A program made the translations under genes and the position numbers. Source: Erythrobacter sp. (lineage in GTDB: Bacteria; Pseudomonadota; Alphaproteobacteria; Sphingomonadales; Sphingomonadaceae). Taken from it: 64,000 bases of DNA. Location of the stretch: positions 1-64,000 of the forward strand of contig JAACTB010000014.1 in assembly GCA_009993605.1 (NCBI GenBank), written 5' to 3'. Under the pieces are notes generated by a model. It saw only the letters and a list, made by a program, of their open reading frames with translations, had not been told where the DNA came from and made no database searches. How positions within the stretch are numbered: the stretch's first letter is position 1; each line of letters begins with the position of its first letter. Of this stretch, positions 1 to 9,005 are shown piece by piece.

Positions 1-885
1 GTCCATCTTGCGGCGCATATAGGCTTCGAGCTCGCGCCAGATGCGATAGCCCTTGGGATGCCAGAAGACCGATCCGTGCGCCTCTTCCTGCAGGTGGAAC
101 AGGTCCATCTCGCGGCCCAATTTGCGGTGGTCGCGCTTGGCGGCTTCTTCGAGGCGCGTGAGGTGCGCGTTCAATTGCTTCTTGTTGAGCCAGCCCGTGC
201 CGTAGATGCGCGTCAGCTGCGCATTCGACTGGTCGCCGCGCCAATAGGCGCCCGCGACGCGCATCAGCTTGAAGGCATCGGGGTCGAGCTTGCCGGTCGA
301 GGCGAGGTGGGGGCCACGGCACATGTCGAGCCAGTCCTCGCCCGACCAATAGACCGTCAGCTCCTCGTTCTCGGGCAGTTCCTTCGCCCATTCGGCCTTG
401 AAGACCTCGCCTTCGCTCTCCCACTTCTCGATCAGCTTTTCGCGGCTCCAGACCTCGCGCTTCAGCGGCTTGTCGGCGCGGATGATGCGACGCATCTCCT
501 CCTCGATCGCGGGCAAATCGTCCATCGAGAACGGATCGCGATTTTCGGGCGCCTTGACGTCGTAATAGAACCCGTCGTCGGTGGAGGGGCCGAACGTGAT
601 CTGCGTGCCGGGGAAGAGCGACTGGACCGCTTCAGCGAGGACGTGGGCGTAATCGTGGCGCGCGAGTTCGAGCGCGTCTTCCTCGTCGCGGCTCGTCACC
701 AGCGCCAGCTCTGCATCGCCGTCGAAGGGGCGGTTGATGTCGCGCAATTCTCCATCAACGCGCGCCGCGATCGCCGCCTTGGCGAGACCGGGGCCGATCG
801 CGGCGGCGACATCGGCCGGAGTGGATCCGGCCTCCATCTCGCGCACGGACCCATCGGGCAGGCTGATCTTAAGCAATTCCGTCAT
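1..885 (-). CDS. thrS: threonyl-tRNA synthetase (3' end beyond window)
   Basis: Charges tRNA-Thr with threonine in the cytoplasm. Reading from 885 down to the window edge gives about 295 residues: an N-terminal TGS domain starting MTELLKISLPDGSVRE, the second additional (editing) domain with a RHDYAHVLAEAV histidine motif, and the start of the class II catalytic domain with RDHRKLGREMDLFHLQEEA and FWHPKG, which are diagnostic for ThrRS. The ATG at 885 is preceded by GAGGGA at a suitable distance. The rest of the catalytic domain and the anticodon-binding domain lie outside the window, so the gene is cut by the window and not necessarily broken. No leader structure was recognised upstream. Confidence 0.97.
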   Translation of the reverse strand, partial: MTELLKISLPDGSVREMEAGSTPADVAAAIGPGLAKAAIAARVDGELRDINRPFDGDAELALVTSRDEEDALELARHDYAHVLAEAVQSLFPGTQITFGPSTDDGFYYDVKAPENRDPFSMDDLPAIEEEMRRIIRADKPLKREVWSREKLIEKWESEGEVFKAEWAKELPENEELTVYWSGEDWLDMCRGPHLASTGKLDPDAFKLMRVAGAYWRGDQSNAQLTRIYGTGWLNKKQLNAHLTRLEEAAKRDHRKLGREMDLFHLQEEAHGSVFWHPKGYRIWRELEAYMRRKMD

Positions 886-1121
886 CGTCTCATTCCCTCG
901 CTGCCGGGGCCATGGCACAGCGGCGCGCCCGGTCAAGCCGCGGCGTATCGAGGAGAAGGATCGGGAAGGACGCCGCACCACCCGACCGGGACCGTGGGCC
1001 GGGAAGCGGGCGCGGCGTCAGCCAGCGCGCGCGCACCCCGGCGCGATGGTAGTCGAATTATGGGTGCGAGCATTCGTCATTAGCGGCAGATAGCGGTTGC
1101 AGGCCGTTTGCTCAACCGTCG

Positions 1122-2777
1122 TCACACCGTTTCGAGCCGCTTCTGACCCGCCAGCGCGGTGATCCGCTTGGTACCGGCAAGCGCGGCCCCTCTCTGCCGT
1201 GCGCCCATCAGGCGATATTCGCTGGTCGCGCTGCCCGGCGTCAGCTCCACCGCCATGTAGCCGCGATGCGAGGCGTCCATCCACCGAAGCTCGGGATTGA
1301 AAGCGACCGTCTCGCGCTCCAGCTCCGCAGTCGGCACGTAAGTGACGTAGTTCTCGAGACCCGGTGAGGTCACCGACTGGCCGCCGAATTCGACGCCCAC
1401 CCGCGCGCCGTCCTGCGCCAGGTCGAAGGCCCAGGCATTGTGCGTGTCGCCCGCCAAGCTGACGAGGTTGGCATCCGCTTCCAGCGCCGCGCGTAACACT
1501 CGCTCGCGCGCGGCGGGATAGCCGTCCCACGCATCGAGATTGAGCGGCAGTTCATTACGCGAGGCCATCGCGCCCGCCTCGACATAGCGGCGCGTGCGCT
1601 CGGCCATGTCTGACGGGAGGTTTTCGGCGAGGCGCGGCGCGGTGGCGAGCTTGCCCATCAGCACCTGCTGGACGAGGACCTGCCATGGCTTGCCCGCCCG
1701 GGCCGAGCGCATCAGCCCGTCCGCCAGCCACGCCTGCTGGCGCGCGCCGAGCATTTCGCGCGCAGGATCGGCATAGACCCCGTCGCGGAAGGCCACGAGC
1801 GCCGCAGACGCGCTTTCGGGCGTCGCCTTGCCGGAGAGGATCGAGGCGTAATCGAACTGTTCGGACCGCGCCTCCAGCCGGGTTTCCAATCGGAACAGCG
1901 TTGCAAGATCGCCGATCTCGTAAGCCGCCCACGGTTCGTCCGACACCGGCATCCATTCGCGATAGGCGCGCATCGCCGCCGCCTTGCGGGCGCTCCACGG
2001 CCCTTCGGTTTCCGGCTGGTGGTTCTGCGCCCCGCCCTTCCAACTGTCGTTCGCGCTTTCGTGATCGTCCCAGCCCGCGATCATCGGATAGACCTGGTGC
2101 AGCCGCTGGAGGTCGCGATCGCTGCGATACTGCGCGTAACGCGCGCGATAATCCGCCAGCGCCACGATCTCGCGCGCCGGATCGGGCTGGCGCATGGCGA
2201 AATCGGGATTGTCGTAGGTGCCCGGGCCGTATTCGTAGAAATAATCGCCGAGATGGAGCGCGCAGTCGAACTGGTTCGATTCCGCCGCATGGGCATAGGC
2301 GTTGAACCAGCCGAAGCCCATATTGGAGCAGGAAAACACCGCCATGCGGAAGCGCGCCGTCGGCCCCACGGGCAGTGTCCGGGTGCGTCCTTCGTCGGAC
2401 TGCGTTCCGTCGGGCGCAGTGAAGCGATAGTAATACCATCTGCCCGGTTCGAGCCCGCTAACCTGCGCCTTGCAGCAAAAATCGCGATCGGGCGAAGCGA
2501 TCACGCGTCCTTCGGCGACCACGCGGCGGTTCGCGTCCGCTTCCATCATCTGCCAGTCGAGCGCCGTATCCTGTCCTGCGACAAAGCGCGTCCACAGCAG
2601 GACCCCGTCCGCCCCCGGCTCGCCACTGGCGACGCCATGGGTGAAACCGCGCTGAGCGGTCAGCTGGGCGGAAAGCGGCGCCGACAGCGCGCCTGCCGCG
2701 AGGATGCCCCCTTTCAGGACATGACGACGGTCGAGCGCGGGAAGCAGGGCGGCGGCGGGCGGTTCGGTGGGGAACAT
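1122..2777 (-). CDS. phoD: PhoD-family alkaline phosphatase, Tat-exported
   Basis: Probable phosphodiesterase/phosphomonoesterase that releases phosphate from organic phosphates in the periplasm. The 551-residue product begins with a twin-arginine signal (RRHVLKGG, residues 17-24) and continues with a PhoD-type N-terminal domain. The family metal-site motifs are visible: HLGDYFYEYG, GWDDHESAND and LAGDTHNAW. Length and order match PhoD proteins. It is transcribed divergently from the small membrane gene at 2955 and lies 236 bases upstream of thrS on the same strand. No convincing Pho box was found in front of it, so phosphate control cannot be claimed. Confidence 0.93.
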   Translation of the reverse strand: MFPTEPPAAALLPALDRRHVLKGGILAAGALSAPLSAQLTAQRGFTHGVASGEPGADGVLLWTRFVAGQDTALDWQMMEADANRRVVAEGRVIASPDRDFCCKAQVSGLEPGRWYYYRFTAPDGTQSDEGRTRTLPVGPTARFRMAVFSCSNMGFGWFNAYAHAAESNQFDCALHLGDYFYEYGPGTYDNPDFAMRQPDPAREIVALADYRARYAQYRSDRDLQRLHQVYPMIAGWDDHESANDSWKGGAQNHQPETEGPWSARKAAAMRAYREWMPVSDEPWAAYEIGDLATLFRLETRLEARSEQFDYASILSGKATPESASAALVAFRDGVYADPAREMLGARQQAWLADGLMRSARAGKPWQVLVQQVLMGKLATAPRLAENLPSDMAERTRRYVEAGAMASRNELPLNLDAWDGYPAARERVLRAALEADANLVSLAGDTHNAWAFDLAQDGARVGVEFGGQSVTSPGLENYVTYVPTAELERETVAFNPELRWMDASHRGYMAVELTPGSATSEYRLMGARQRGAALAGTKRITALAGQKRLETV

Positions 2778-2886
2778 GATGGCGATCTCCTCGATGGCGG
2801 GGCGTGGACCCGCTTCGTGACAGGATCAAGACCGTTGTGCCGCGATACGCAGTTGCGTGCCACGACAAGGACATGCGCCATTATGA

Positions 2887-2924
2887 CAAGCATGCTTGAC
2901 AAAGCAGAACGCGACACGTAAAGC
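2887..2924 (+). promoter_or_regulatory. candidate promoter with overlapping palindrome
   Basis: A perfect 12-base palindrome CAAGCATGCTTG (2887-2898) overlaps a consensus -35 TTGACA (2896-2901), with TAAAGC 17 bases further on as a weak -10. This sits 30 bases before the first gene of a three-gene unit that ends in an HTH regulator, so autoregulation is a natural but untested reading. Confidence 0.35.
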
Positions 2925-2954
2925 GTCATTGACATACAGAAAAGGACCCTTGCC

Positions 2955-3140
2955 ATGACGACTACACGCTCCGCCCTGTTGCTCGCCGCCGCGATGATCG
3001 GGATCGCACTCCTCGCCATCGTGGATGTCGTGCCGGAAGAAACGGCGCAGTTTGCTCCGCTCGCGCTGCTGGCGATCTTCCCGCAGGCATGGCTGGGCCG
3101 GTCGCGCGTCTGCGGGCGCGCCGTCAAAGCCGAGCGCTGA
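2955..3140 (+). CDS. small membrane protein of unknown function
   Basis: A 61-residue protein with two hydrophobic stretches (about residues 6-24 and 32-45) and a basic tail. An AAGGA ribosome-binding site lies 9 bases before the ATG. The next gene starts two bases after its stop codon, so the two are probably co-transcribed and may form one membrane unit. I do not recognise a family. Confidence 0.72.
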   Translation: MTTTRSALLLAAAMIGIALLAIVDVVPEETAQFAPLALLAIFPQAWLGRSRVCGRAVKAER

Positions 3141-3141
3141 C

Positions 3142-3732
3142 ATGGCTACCGGCAAGAAATCTGTGCGGATCGGCCTCGCGATCTCGGCGCTCCTATCGGC
3201 CCTTGCGATCCTCATGCTCGCCGAAACCTCCGCGATCGAGCGTGAGACGGCCTGGGTCCTCGCGATCCTTCCCGTCTCGCTGATCGCACTCGCTATGTTC
3301 GCGGGCGTTCGCGCCGGGTCGGCCAAGCCCGCCGCCTCGCAGCGTTATATGCTCAGGATCGGAGGGCTGATGGCGTTCTACCTCGTCAGCCTCTTCGCCG
3401 CCGAGATCCTTATCGAGGATCGCGGCCTGCCGGGCGCTCCGGCCGTCATCCTTGCCGCATTGCCCGGCCTCGCCTTCGCGGGCGTGGTGTGGGTGTTCGG
3501 CGCGCTGATCGTCGAGGAGAAGGACGAATTCATGCGCCTGCTCCACATCCGCCAGGGCCTGATCGGCACCGGCATCGCGCTGACCTGCGCGGCGGTATGG
3601 GGATTTCTCGAAACCTATGGTTTTGTGCCCCATGTCGCCGCCTTCTGGTGGCCGACGATCTGGTGCTTCGGACTGGGCCTCGGCGCGCTCGCCAACAAGA
3701 TCGCCTACGGTTCGTGGGGAGAGGTCCGGTGA
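3142..3732 (+). CDS. multi-pass membrane protein of unknown function
   Basis: A 196-residue, very hydrophobic protein with about six predicted transmembrane stretches and short polar loops (for example VEEKDEFMRLLHIRQ). No known enzymatic motif is visible. Its stop codon overlaps the GTG start of the following HTH regulator. Membrane protein plus small Xre-type regulator pairs of this design occur widely in bacteria, where the regulator usually controls its own unit; here that is inference. The ATG at 3142 is chosen over the upstream in-frame ATG because it clears the preceding gene. Confidence 0.82.
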   Translation: MATGKKSVRIGLAISALLSALAILMLAETSAIERETAWVLAILPVSLIALAMFAGVRAGSAKPAASQRYMLRIGGLMAFYLVSLFAAEILIEDRGLPGAPAVILAALPGLAFAGVVWVFGALIVEEKDEFMRLLHIRQGLIGTGIALTCAAVWGFLETYGFVPHVAAFWWPTIWCFGLGLGALANKIAYGSWGEVR

Positions 3733-3920
3733 AGAACCGCCTCAAGGTGCTGCGCGCCGAACGCGACTGGAGCCAACAGGACCTTGCCGAGCGGCTGGAG
3801 GTCAGCCGCCAGAGCGTCAATGCGATCGAGACCGGCCGCTACGACCCGTCGCTCCCGCTCGCCTTCCGCATCGCCGATATTTTCGGCCTCGCGATCGAGG
3901 AGATCTTTCTGCGCGGATGA
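3729..3920 (+). CDS. Xre-family HTH regulator, minimal
   Basis: A 63-residue protein that is essentially one Cro/C1-type helix-turn-helix: MKNRLKVLRAERDWSQQDLA, then VSRQSVNAIETGRYDPS and LAFRIADIFGLAIEEIF. The GTG start overlaps the stop of the membrane protein by four bases, giving translational coupling. This short form has no sensor domain, so any signal would have to come from a partner, perhaps the membrane proteins just upstream. Confidence 0.9.
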   Translation: MKNRLKVLRAERDWSQQDLAERLEVSRQSVNAIETGRYDPSLPLAFRIADIFGLAIEEIFLRG

Positions 3921-4009
3921 TGGTGCGCGCAACGCGATAGCGGGCGTTGACTTGCAGCCGGTGCCGCCCGAAAAGCGGCGCCGGACACAGTGCGGGGGCG
4001 CGAGACGAT

Positions 4010-5119
4010 ATGGAAGAAACGGCGGATGCCGGCGCGGGTGGGCGCGCGGACGATCCTCACAGCGCATTCGGATTCACCGGATCGTGGCGCGAATTCGCGC
4101 CGATCGCCTTTTCGAACCTTCTCCTGACTATCGTGACCTTGGGCGTCTACCGCTTCTGGGCCACCGCGAGAGAGCGCCGCTATCTCTGGTCGCGCAGCCG
4201 CTTCGTGGACGAACGGCTGGAATGGGCGGGCACCGGGCTCGAGCTTTTCATCGGTTTCGTGATCGTGCTGCTGCTGTTCGGCGGGCCGTATTTCATCGTC
4301 AGCTTCGGCGCGCAGGCCCTGATCGCGCGCGGGTACGAAGCGCTTGGTCTCGCGCTCCTCGCAGGGTCGATCGTCATCATCTTCTATCTCGCGGGCGTCG
4401 CGCGCTTCCGCGCGCTGCGCTATCGCCTGTCGCGCACCCGCTGGCGCGGCATTCGCGGAGGGAGCGACGATAACGGCTTCGTCTTCGGCCTGTCCTATAT
4501 GTGGAAGACCGCGGTCGGCTGGATTCCCGCCGGGTTGCTGATCCCCTGGTCGATGACCAGTCTGTGGAACGAGCGCTGGAACGCGATGAGCTTCGGGCCC
4601 TATCGCTTCGTGTCGAAGGCCGATTCCGCGCCGGTCTTCCTGCGCTTTCTCCTCTTCTACCTCGCGCCCATCGCACTGGTGGTGGGCGGCGGGATCGCCG
4701 CCGTGATGGGCGCGCTGGCGGGGCAAGGGATCGGTGGGGACGAAGGCGGAATGATCGGCGGTGCGATCGGCATAATCGGTATGGTCATCGCGCTTTATCT
4801 CGGTCTGGGGTTGATCGCGGTCGCGTTCTACGCCGCCTTCTATCGCGAGGTGGTCGGCAAGACCCGGTGGCACGATCTCGAATTCAGTTTTGAGGCGCGC
4901 ACGAAAGACTGGGTCAAGCTGCTGGTGGGCGATGTCGTCCTCGTCGTCATCACGCTCGGGATCGGACTTATCTTTCTCGGCTATCGCCATTGGAAGTTCT
5001 TCATGACGCATCTGGAGGCGCGCGGCGAAATCCTGCTCGACGATCTGACCCAATCGACCACCGCCACCGCGCGCCATGGCGAGGGCCTGCTCGACGCCTT
5101 CGACATGGGCGCGATCTGA
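4010..5119 (+). CDS. DUF898 (YjgN-like) membrane protein
   Basis: A 369-residue inner-membrane protein of the DUF898/YjgN family. The repeated family signature is present: FTGSWREFAPIAFSNLLLTI then TLGVYRFWATARERRYLWSR near residues 22-60, and a second copy late in the protein (DWVKLLVGDVVLVV, TLGIGLIFLGYRHWKFF). There are about six transmembrane segments between. The start at 4010 (MEETADAG) is preferred over the ORF extension from 3947, which reads as random coding. Function is not established for the family. The M48 protease gene follows four bases after the stop, a recurrent neighbour of DUF898 genes. Confidence 0.88.
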   Translation: MEETADAGAGGRADDPHSAFGFTGSWREFAPIAFSNLLLTIVTLGVYRFWATARERRYLWSRSRFVDERLEWAGTGLELFIGFVIVLLLFGGPYFIVSFGAQALIARGYEALGLALLAGSIVIIFYLAGVARFRALRYRLSRTRWRGIRGGSDDNGFVFGLSYMWKTAVGWIPAGLLIPWSMTSLWNERWNAMSFGPYRFVSKADSAPVFLRFLLFYLAPIALVVGGGIAAVMGALAGQGIGGDEGGMIGGAIGIIGMVIALYLGLGLIAVAFYAAFYREVVGKTRWHDLEFSFEARTKDWVKLLVGDVVLVVITLGIGLIFLGYRHWKFFMTHLEARGEILLDDLTQSTTATARHGEGLLDAFDMGAI

Positions 5120-5123
5120 CGCG

Positions 5124-6209
5124 ATGCCAGACGCGATGGAGAACGAAGGAATCGCGGTCCCGGCAAGCTGGTATGACGGGATCAGCGCGATCCGCCACGA
5201 GGGCAGCGCGCGCTGGCAGCGCGGCGAATTGGTGCTGGAAACTGTCGATGGCGCGATCACGAGCGTCGCGCCCGACGATCTGACCTTCGCCGAAACGCAG
5301 CCGGACAGGATCGTGTATCGCCGCAGGAGCGCGCCGGACTTTCGCCTCTATTTACCACGCGACCTTCCGCCCGCCTTCGCTTCGCATCTCCCCGAAGGAC
5401 GGGAATATGGCGGCTGGATCGATCGGATCGGGCTGGGAAAGGCCGCGATCGCCTTCGCTGCCGTAAGCGCTGCGGCCGTCGCGCTGTTCCTGACCGCGCC
5501 CGACTGGCTCGGGCCGCGCATCCCCGAAACGTGGGAGCGCAATCTGGGCCAGGCGATGGTCGGCGATTTCGGCGGCCGCCTGTGTTCGACGCCCAAAGGC
5601 GATGCCGCGCTCGCCAAGCTGCTCGACCGGGTCGATCCGGGCGATCCCCAGGTCAAGGCGGGCATCGCCAATATCGACATGGTCAACGCCGTCGCCCTGC
5701 CCGGCGCACAGGTTCTCTTGTTCGACGGTCTGGTTCAGCAGGCGGAAAGCCCCGAGGAGCTGGCGGGCGTCCTCGGGCACGAGGTCGGCCATGTGCGCGA
5801 ACGCCATGTGATGACCGCGCTGCTGCGGCAGTTCGGTTTCTCGATCCTCTTGTCGGGCGCCAATTCCGGGCTCGGCGACACCGCGTTCGGGCTCGCGCAG
5901 ATGGGCTATTCCCGCGATGCCGAGCGCGAGGCGGACCAATATGCCCGTGCCCGCATGGCCGAAAGCGAGATTTCGCCGCTTGGCGCGGCAAGCTTTTTCG
6001 AACGGATGGCCGAGAAATACGGCGATAGCGACGATACGCTGTTCGGCTGGGTCGCCAGCCACCCTTCGGCAGGCGAGCGTGCCCGCCTCTATCGCAACGC
6101 CGCTCGCGAGAACGCGCCCTATCCGCCCGTGCTGACCGATGCGGAGTTCGAGGCTCTCAAGACAATGTGCGCCGACGATCCCGACGTCGAGGAGTTCGAG
6201 TTCTTCTGA
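5124..6209 (+). CDS. M48-family membrane-anchored metalloprotease
   Basis: A 361-residue zinc protease. The N-terminal ~100 residues are a small cytoplasmic beta domain, followed by one transmembrane segment (about 105-125) and a peptidase M48 domain with HEVGH at residues 219-223 and the downstream third-ligand region YSRDAEREADQYA (262-274). It probably degrades misfolded or envelope proteins, as BepA/LoiP-type M48 proteases do. It is packed directly behind the DUF898 gene and likely shares its transcript. A second in-frame ATG at 5136 is possible. Confidence 0.9.
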   Translation: MPDAMENEGIAVPASWYDGISAIRHEGSARWQRGELVLETVDGAITSVAPDDLTFAETQPDRIVYRRRSAPDFRLYLPRDLPPAFASHLPEGREYGGWIDRIGLGKAAIAFAAVSAAAVALFLTAPDWLGPRIPETWERNLGQAMVGDFGGRLCSTPKGDAALAKLLDRVDPGDPQVKAGIANIDMVNAVALPGAQVLLFDGLVQQAESPEELAGVLGHEVGHVRERHVMTALLRQFGFSILLSGANSGLGDTAFGLAQMGYSRDAEREADQYARARMAESEISPLGAASFFERMAEKYGDSDDTLFGWVASHPSAGERARLYRNAARENAPYPPVLTDAEFEALKTMCADDPDVEEFEFF

Positions 6210-6248
6210 TCGCTTGCAATGCCTCGGTCCCATGACGAGATGGACGGG

Positions 6249-6998
6249 ATGAGCGCATTGACCGACTATTTCGACGGACCCCAGGGGCGCCGCATCGCCT
6301 ATCGGCACATCCCCGGTGACGGCCCGGCCCTGGTGTTCCTGCCCGGTTATATGTCCGACATGGCGGGCAGCAAGGCGACCGCGCTGATCGACTGGGCGCG
6401 CGAGACGGGGCGCGAATGCCTGCTGCTCGATTATTCCGGCTGCGGCCAGAGTGACGGCGCGTTCGCGGACGGAACGTTGACCCGCTGGCGCGACGAGGTG
6501 GCGGCGCTGGTCGAGGACCGGATCACGGGCGAGGCGATCCTGATCGGATCGTCGATGGGCGGCTGGTTGATGCTGCTGGTGGCCGAAGCTTTGGGGGATC
6601 GGGTCGCAGGCCTCGTCGGGATCGCCGCCGCGCCGGATTTCACCGAATGGGGATTGAACGCCGACCAGAAAGAGGAGCTCGAGCGCGGCGAGACCGTGTT
6701 CGAGGACAATCCCTACGGCCCCGACCCCACACCGACCCATCCCGGCTTCTATAGCGATGCGCAGGCCTTGCGACGCCTGGAGGGCCCCATCGCGCTCGAC
6801 ATCCCCGCGCGCCTGATCCACGGACAGCGCGATACCGACGTGCCGTGGCTGATCACCCTTCGCCTCGCCGACAGATTGCGTTCGGACGACATACAGGTGA
6901 CGCTGGTTAAGGATGGCGACCACCGCCTCTCGCGCCCGCAGGATATCGCCCTGCTGCTGCGCGTCATCGGCGATCTCGCCGCACCGGCCTTGTCCTAA
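6249..6998 (+). CDS. alpha/beta hydrolase (ABHD10/thioesterase-like)
   Basis: A 249-residue serine hydrolase. Visible are the oxyanion region FLPGYMSDMAGSK, the nucleophile elbow GSSMGGW, an acid in LIHGQRDTDVPW and the catalytic histidine in KDGDHRLS. The overall order is that of bacterial relatives of ABHD10-type depalmitoylases; the natural substrate is unknown. The start at 6249 (MSALTDYFDG) has GGACGGG just upstream; in-frame ATGs at 6219 and 6240 are alternatives without a good ribosome-binding site. It lies in the plus-strand run between the M48 protease and the TPR gene. Confidence 0.87.
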   Translation: MSALTDYFDGPQGRRIAYRHIPGDGPALVFLPGYMSDMAGSKATALIDWARETGRECLLLDYSGCGQSDGAFADGTLTRWRDEVAALVEDRITGEAILIGSSMGGWLMLLVAEALGDRVAGLVGIAAAPDFTEWGLNADQKEELERGETVFEDNPYGPDPTPTHPGFYSDAQALRRLEGPIALDIPARLIHGQRDTDVPWLITLRLADRLRSDDIQVTLVKDGDHRLSRPQDIALLLRVIGDLAAPALS

Positions 6999-7016
6999 CG
7001 ATCGGACCCCGCCCCG

Positions 7017-7898
7017 ATGATCACATCCATCCTCTCGCTCATGCTGGCCCAGGTCGGGCCTAATCCCATTGTCGCGGAGCCGATCACGCCGCCCGAAGTG
7101 GCCGAACAGCGCCGCCAGACCGCCGAGCGCGAGCGGCAACAGGCTGGAAACGTGGCCGTGCAGGATGCCGCCGCGCCCTCGCGGCTTTCGGAATGCCTCG
7201 CCAGCGCGGGGCAGGACGCGGAAACGGGCGAGGCGTTCGCCCGTGCTTGGCTGGAAACCGCCACGCCCGAAGACCGCGCGCTCGCTCTGCACTGCCTCGG
7301 CCTGTCGCTCGTCAGGCAGGAACGGTTCGCCGATGCGCGCGCCGCTTTCGATAGCGCGCGCGACGCGGCTCCGGCGACCAATCCCTCCTATCGCGCCCGC
7401 CTGTCGGGCATGAGCGGCCACACCGCGCTGGCGCAGGGCCAGGCCGATCTGGCCGTGCCTGCCTTCGAACGCGCGATCACGGATGCGGAGAGCGCCGCCG
7501 ATCCCGCGCTGACCGCCGGGCTCAACACCGATCTCGCCCGCGCGCTGGTCGCCGCGAACCGCGCGCCGGACGCCGTCGCCGCGCTCGCCGCGGCGCGCGA
7601 TGCCGATCCCTCGAACGCGCAGGCCTGGCTGTTGTCGGCAACGCTGGCGCGGCGGCTCGAACGGTTGGGCGAGGCGCAGCGCCATATCGAATACGCCGCC
7701 ACGCTCGCCCCGCGCGATCCCGCGATCGGCCTGGAAGCCGGCGTCATCGCCGCGATGGCGGGCCGCGAAGACCAGGCACGCGCCAGCTTCGCCTCCGTGA
7801 TCGAGGTCGCGCCCGACAGCGTCGAGGCGGGACGGGCCCGCACCTATCTGACCCGGCTCGACGGGGGCACGCAGCAGGAAGGGCCGAGCGGGCGATGA
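7017..7898 (+). CDS. TPR-repeat protein
   Basis: A 293-residue protein with a short hydrophobic N-terminus (possible signal sequence or anchor) and tetratricopeptide repeats over roughly residues 75-290, e.g. ALHCLGLSLVRQERFADARA and WLLSATLARRLERLGEAQRH. TPRs act as protein-interaction scaffolds; no partner can be named. The stop overlaps the start of the flavin monooxygenase gene by four bases, so the two are translationally coupled. Confidence 0.82.
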   Translation: MITSILSLMLAQVGPNPIVAEPITPPEVAEQRRQTAERERQQAGNVAVQDAAAPSRLSECLASAGQDAETGEAFARAWLETATPEDRALALHCLGLSLVRQERFADARAAFDSARDAAPATNPSYRARLSGMSGHTALAQGQADLAVPAFERAITDAESAADPALTAGLNTDLARALVAANRAPDAVAALAAARDADPSNAQAWLLSATLARRLERLGEAQRHIEYAATLAPRDPAIGLEAGVIAAMAGREDQARASFASVIEVAPDSVEAGRARTYLTRLDGGTQQEGPSGR

Positions 7899-8878
7899 CC
7901 GACTATTCCGTTCTCGACCTCGTCCCCGTGCGCGAAGGTGGCACGGTTTCGGACGCTCTCGCCGCCGCCACCGATCTTGCGGTCGCCGCCGAACGGGCGG
8001 GGTGCAAGCGGTTCTGGGTGGCCGAACACCACGCGATGGACGGGATCGCAGGCGGGGCGACTTCGGTCGTGCTCGCGCATATCGCGAATGCGACCCAAAC
8101 GATCCGCATCGGATCGGGCGGGATCATGCTGCCCAACCACACGCCCTTCCAGATCGCCGAACAGTTCGGCACGCTCGCCGCGCTGTTTCCCGGTCGGGTG
8201 GATCTCGGCCTCGGCAGGGCACCGGGGGCAGGGCCGGAATTGCAGCGCGCGCTGCGCAAGGATTTGCACCGCGCCGCCGAGATGTTCCCACATGACGTGG
8301 TCGAACTGCGCGCCTTTCTGAGCGCCGAGGACGAGACCGCGATCCGCGCCACGCCCGGCCATGGCTCCGACGTCGAGATGTGGATGCTGGGATCGAGCCT
8401 ATTCGGCGCGCAACTCGCGGCGCGGCTCGGCCTTCCCTACGCCTTTGCCAGCCATTTCGCGCCCGACCATCTCGACGGCGCGCTTGAGCTCTATCGCCGC
8501 ACCTTCGAACCCGGCCCGGCGCTCGACAGACCGCATGTGATGGTCGCCATGAACCTGTTCTGCGCCGAGAATACGGCGGAAGCCGAAAACCTCGCCAGCT
8601 CGCAGCTGCAATCCTTCGTCCGCCTGCGCACGGGCAAGCCCGGCAAGCTGCCCCCGCCTTTGCCCGACTATCGCGCCTCGCTCGACCCACGCGCCCGCGC
8701 CATCGTCGACCATGTCGGCCAGGCGAGCGCGATCGGCACGCCGGACGAGGTCGCGAGCCAGGTCAACGCCTTCATCGCGCGCACCGGCGCCGACGAGGTC
8801 GTCTTCGGCGGAGCGACGTTCGAACCCGAGGCGCGCACCCGCTCGCTCGCTCTCGCGATGGGCGCGCTGACCGCCTGA
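7895..8878 (+). CDS. luciferase-like (LLM class) flavin-dependent oxidoreductase
   Basis: A 327-residue member of the bacterial luciferase-like TIM-barrel family. Family features include SVLDLVPVREGGT at the N-terminus, RFWVAEHHAM, IRIGSGGIMLPNHTPFQIAEQ and FPGRVDLGLGRAPG, matching the YhbW-like subgroup. Such enzymes use reduced flavin (FMN or F420) and oxygen on an unknown small substrate. It starts within the end of the TPR gene. Confidence 0.9.
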   Translation: MTDYSVLDLVPVREGGTVSDALAAATDLAVAAERAGCKRFWVAEHHAMDGIAGGATSVVLAHIANATQTIRIGSGGIMLPNHTPFQIAEQFGTLAALFPGRVDLGLGRAPGAGPELQRALRKDLHRAAEMFPHDVVELRAFLSAEDETAIRATPGHGSDVEMWMLGSSLFGAQLAARLGLPYAFASHFAPDHLDGALELYRRTFEPGPALDRPHVMVAMNLFCAENTAEAENLASSQLQSFVRLRTGKPGKLPPPLPDYRASLDPRARAIVDHVGQASAIGTPDEVASQVNAFIARTGADEVVFGGATFEPEARTRSLALAMGALTA

Positions 8879-9005
8879 TTCTCTTGCCGGATACGCTTGC
8901 GGCGCGGTTCGGAGAGGCCTAGGGGCCGCTACGTAAACCCGCGCTGGAGAGAGCGCGTCAGGAGAGATCGGGCAGCCGTTTTCGGCTCGCCCGCCGAGAG
9001 GTTCT

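Noticed and set aside
2820-2925. Pho box upstream of phoD
   Set aside because: TGTCA-like repeats exist on the minus strand but their spacing is 13 or more bases, not the 11 expected for PhoB direct repeats.
5352-7685. A 777-residue antisense frame across the M48, hydrolase and TPR genes
   Set aside because: No domain; three well-supported genes lie on the other strand.
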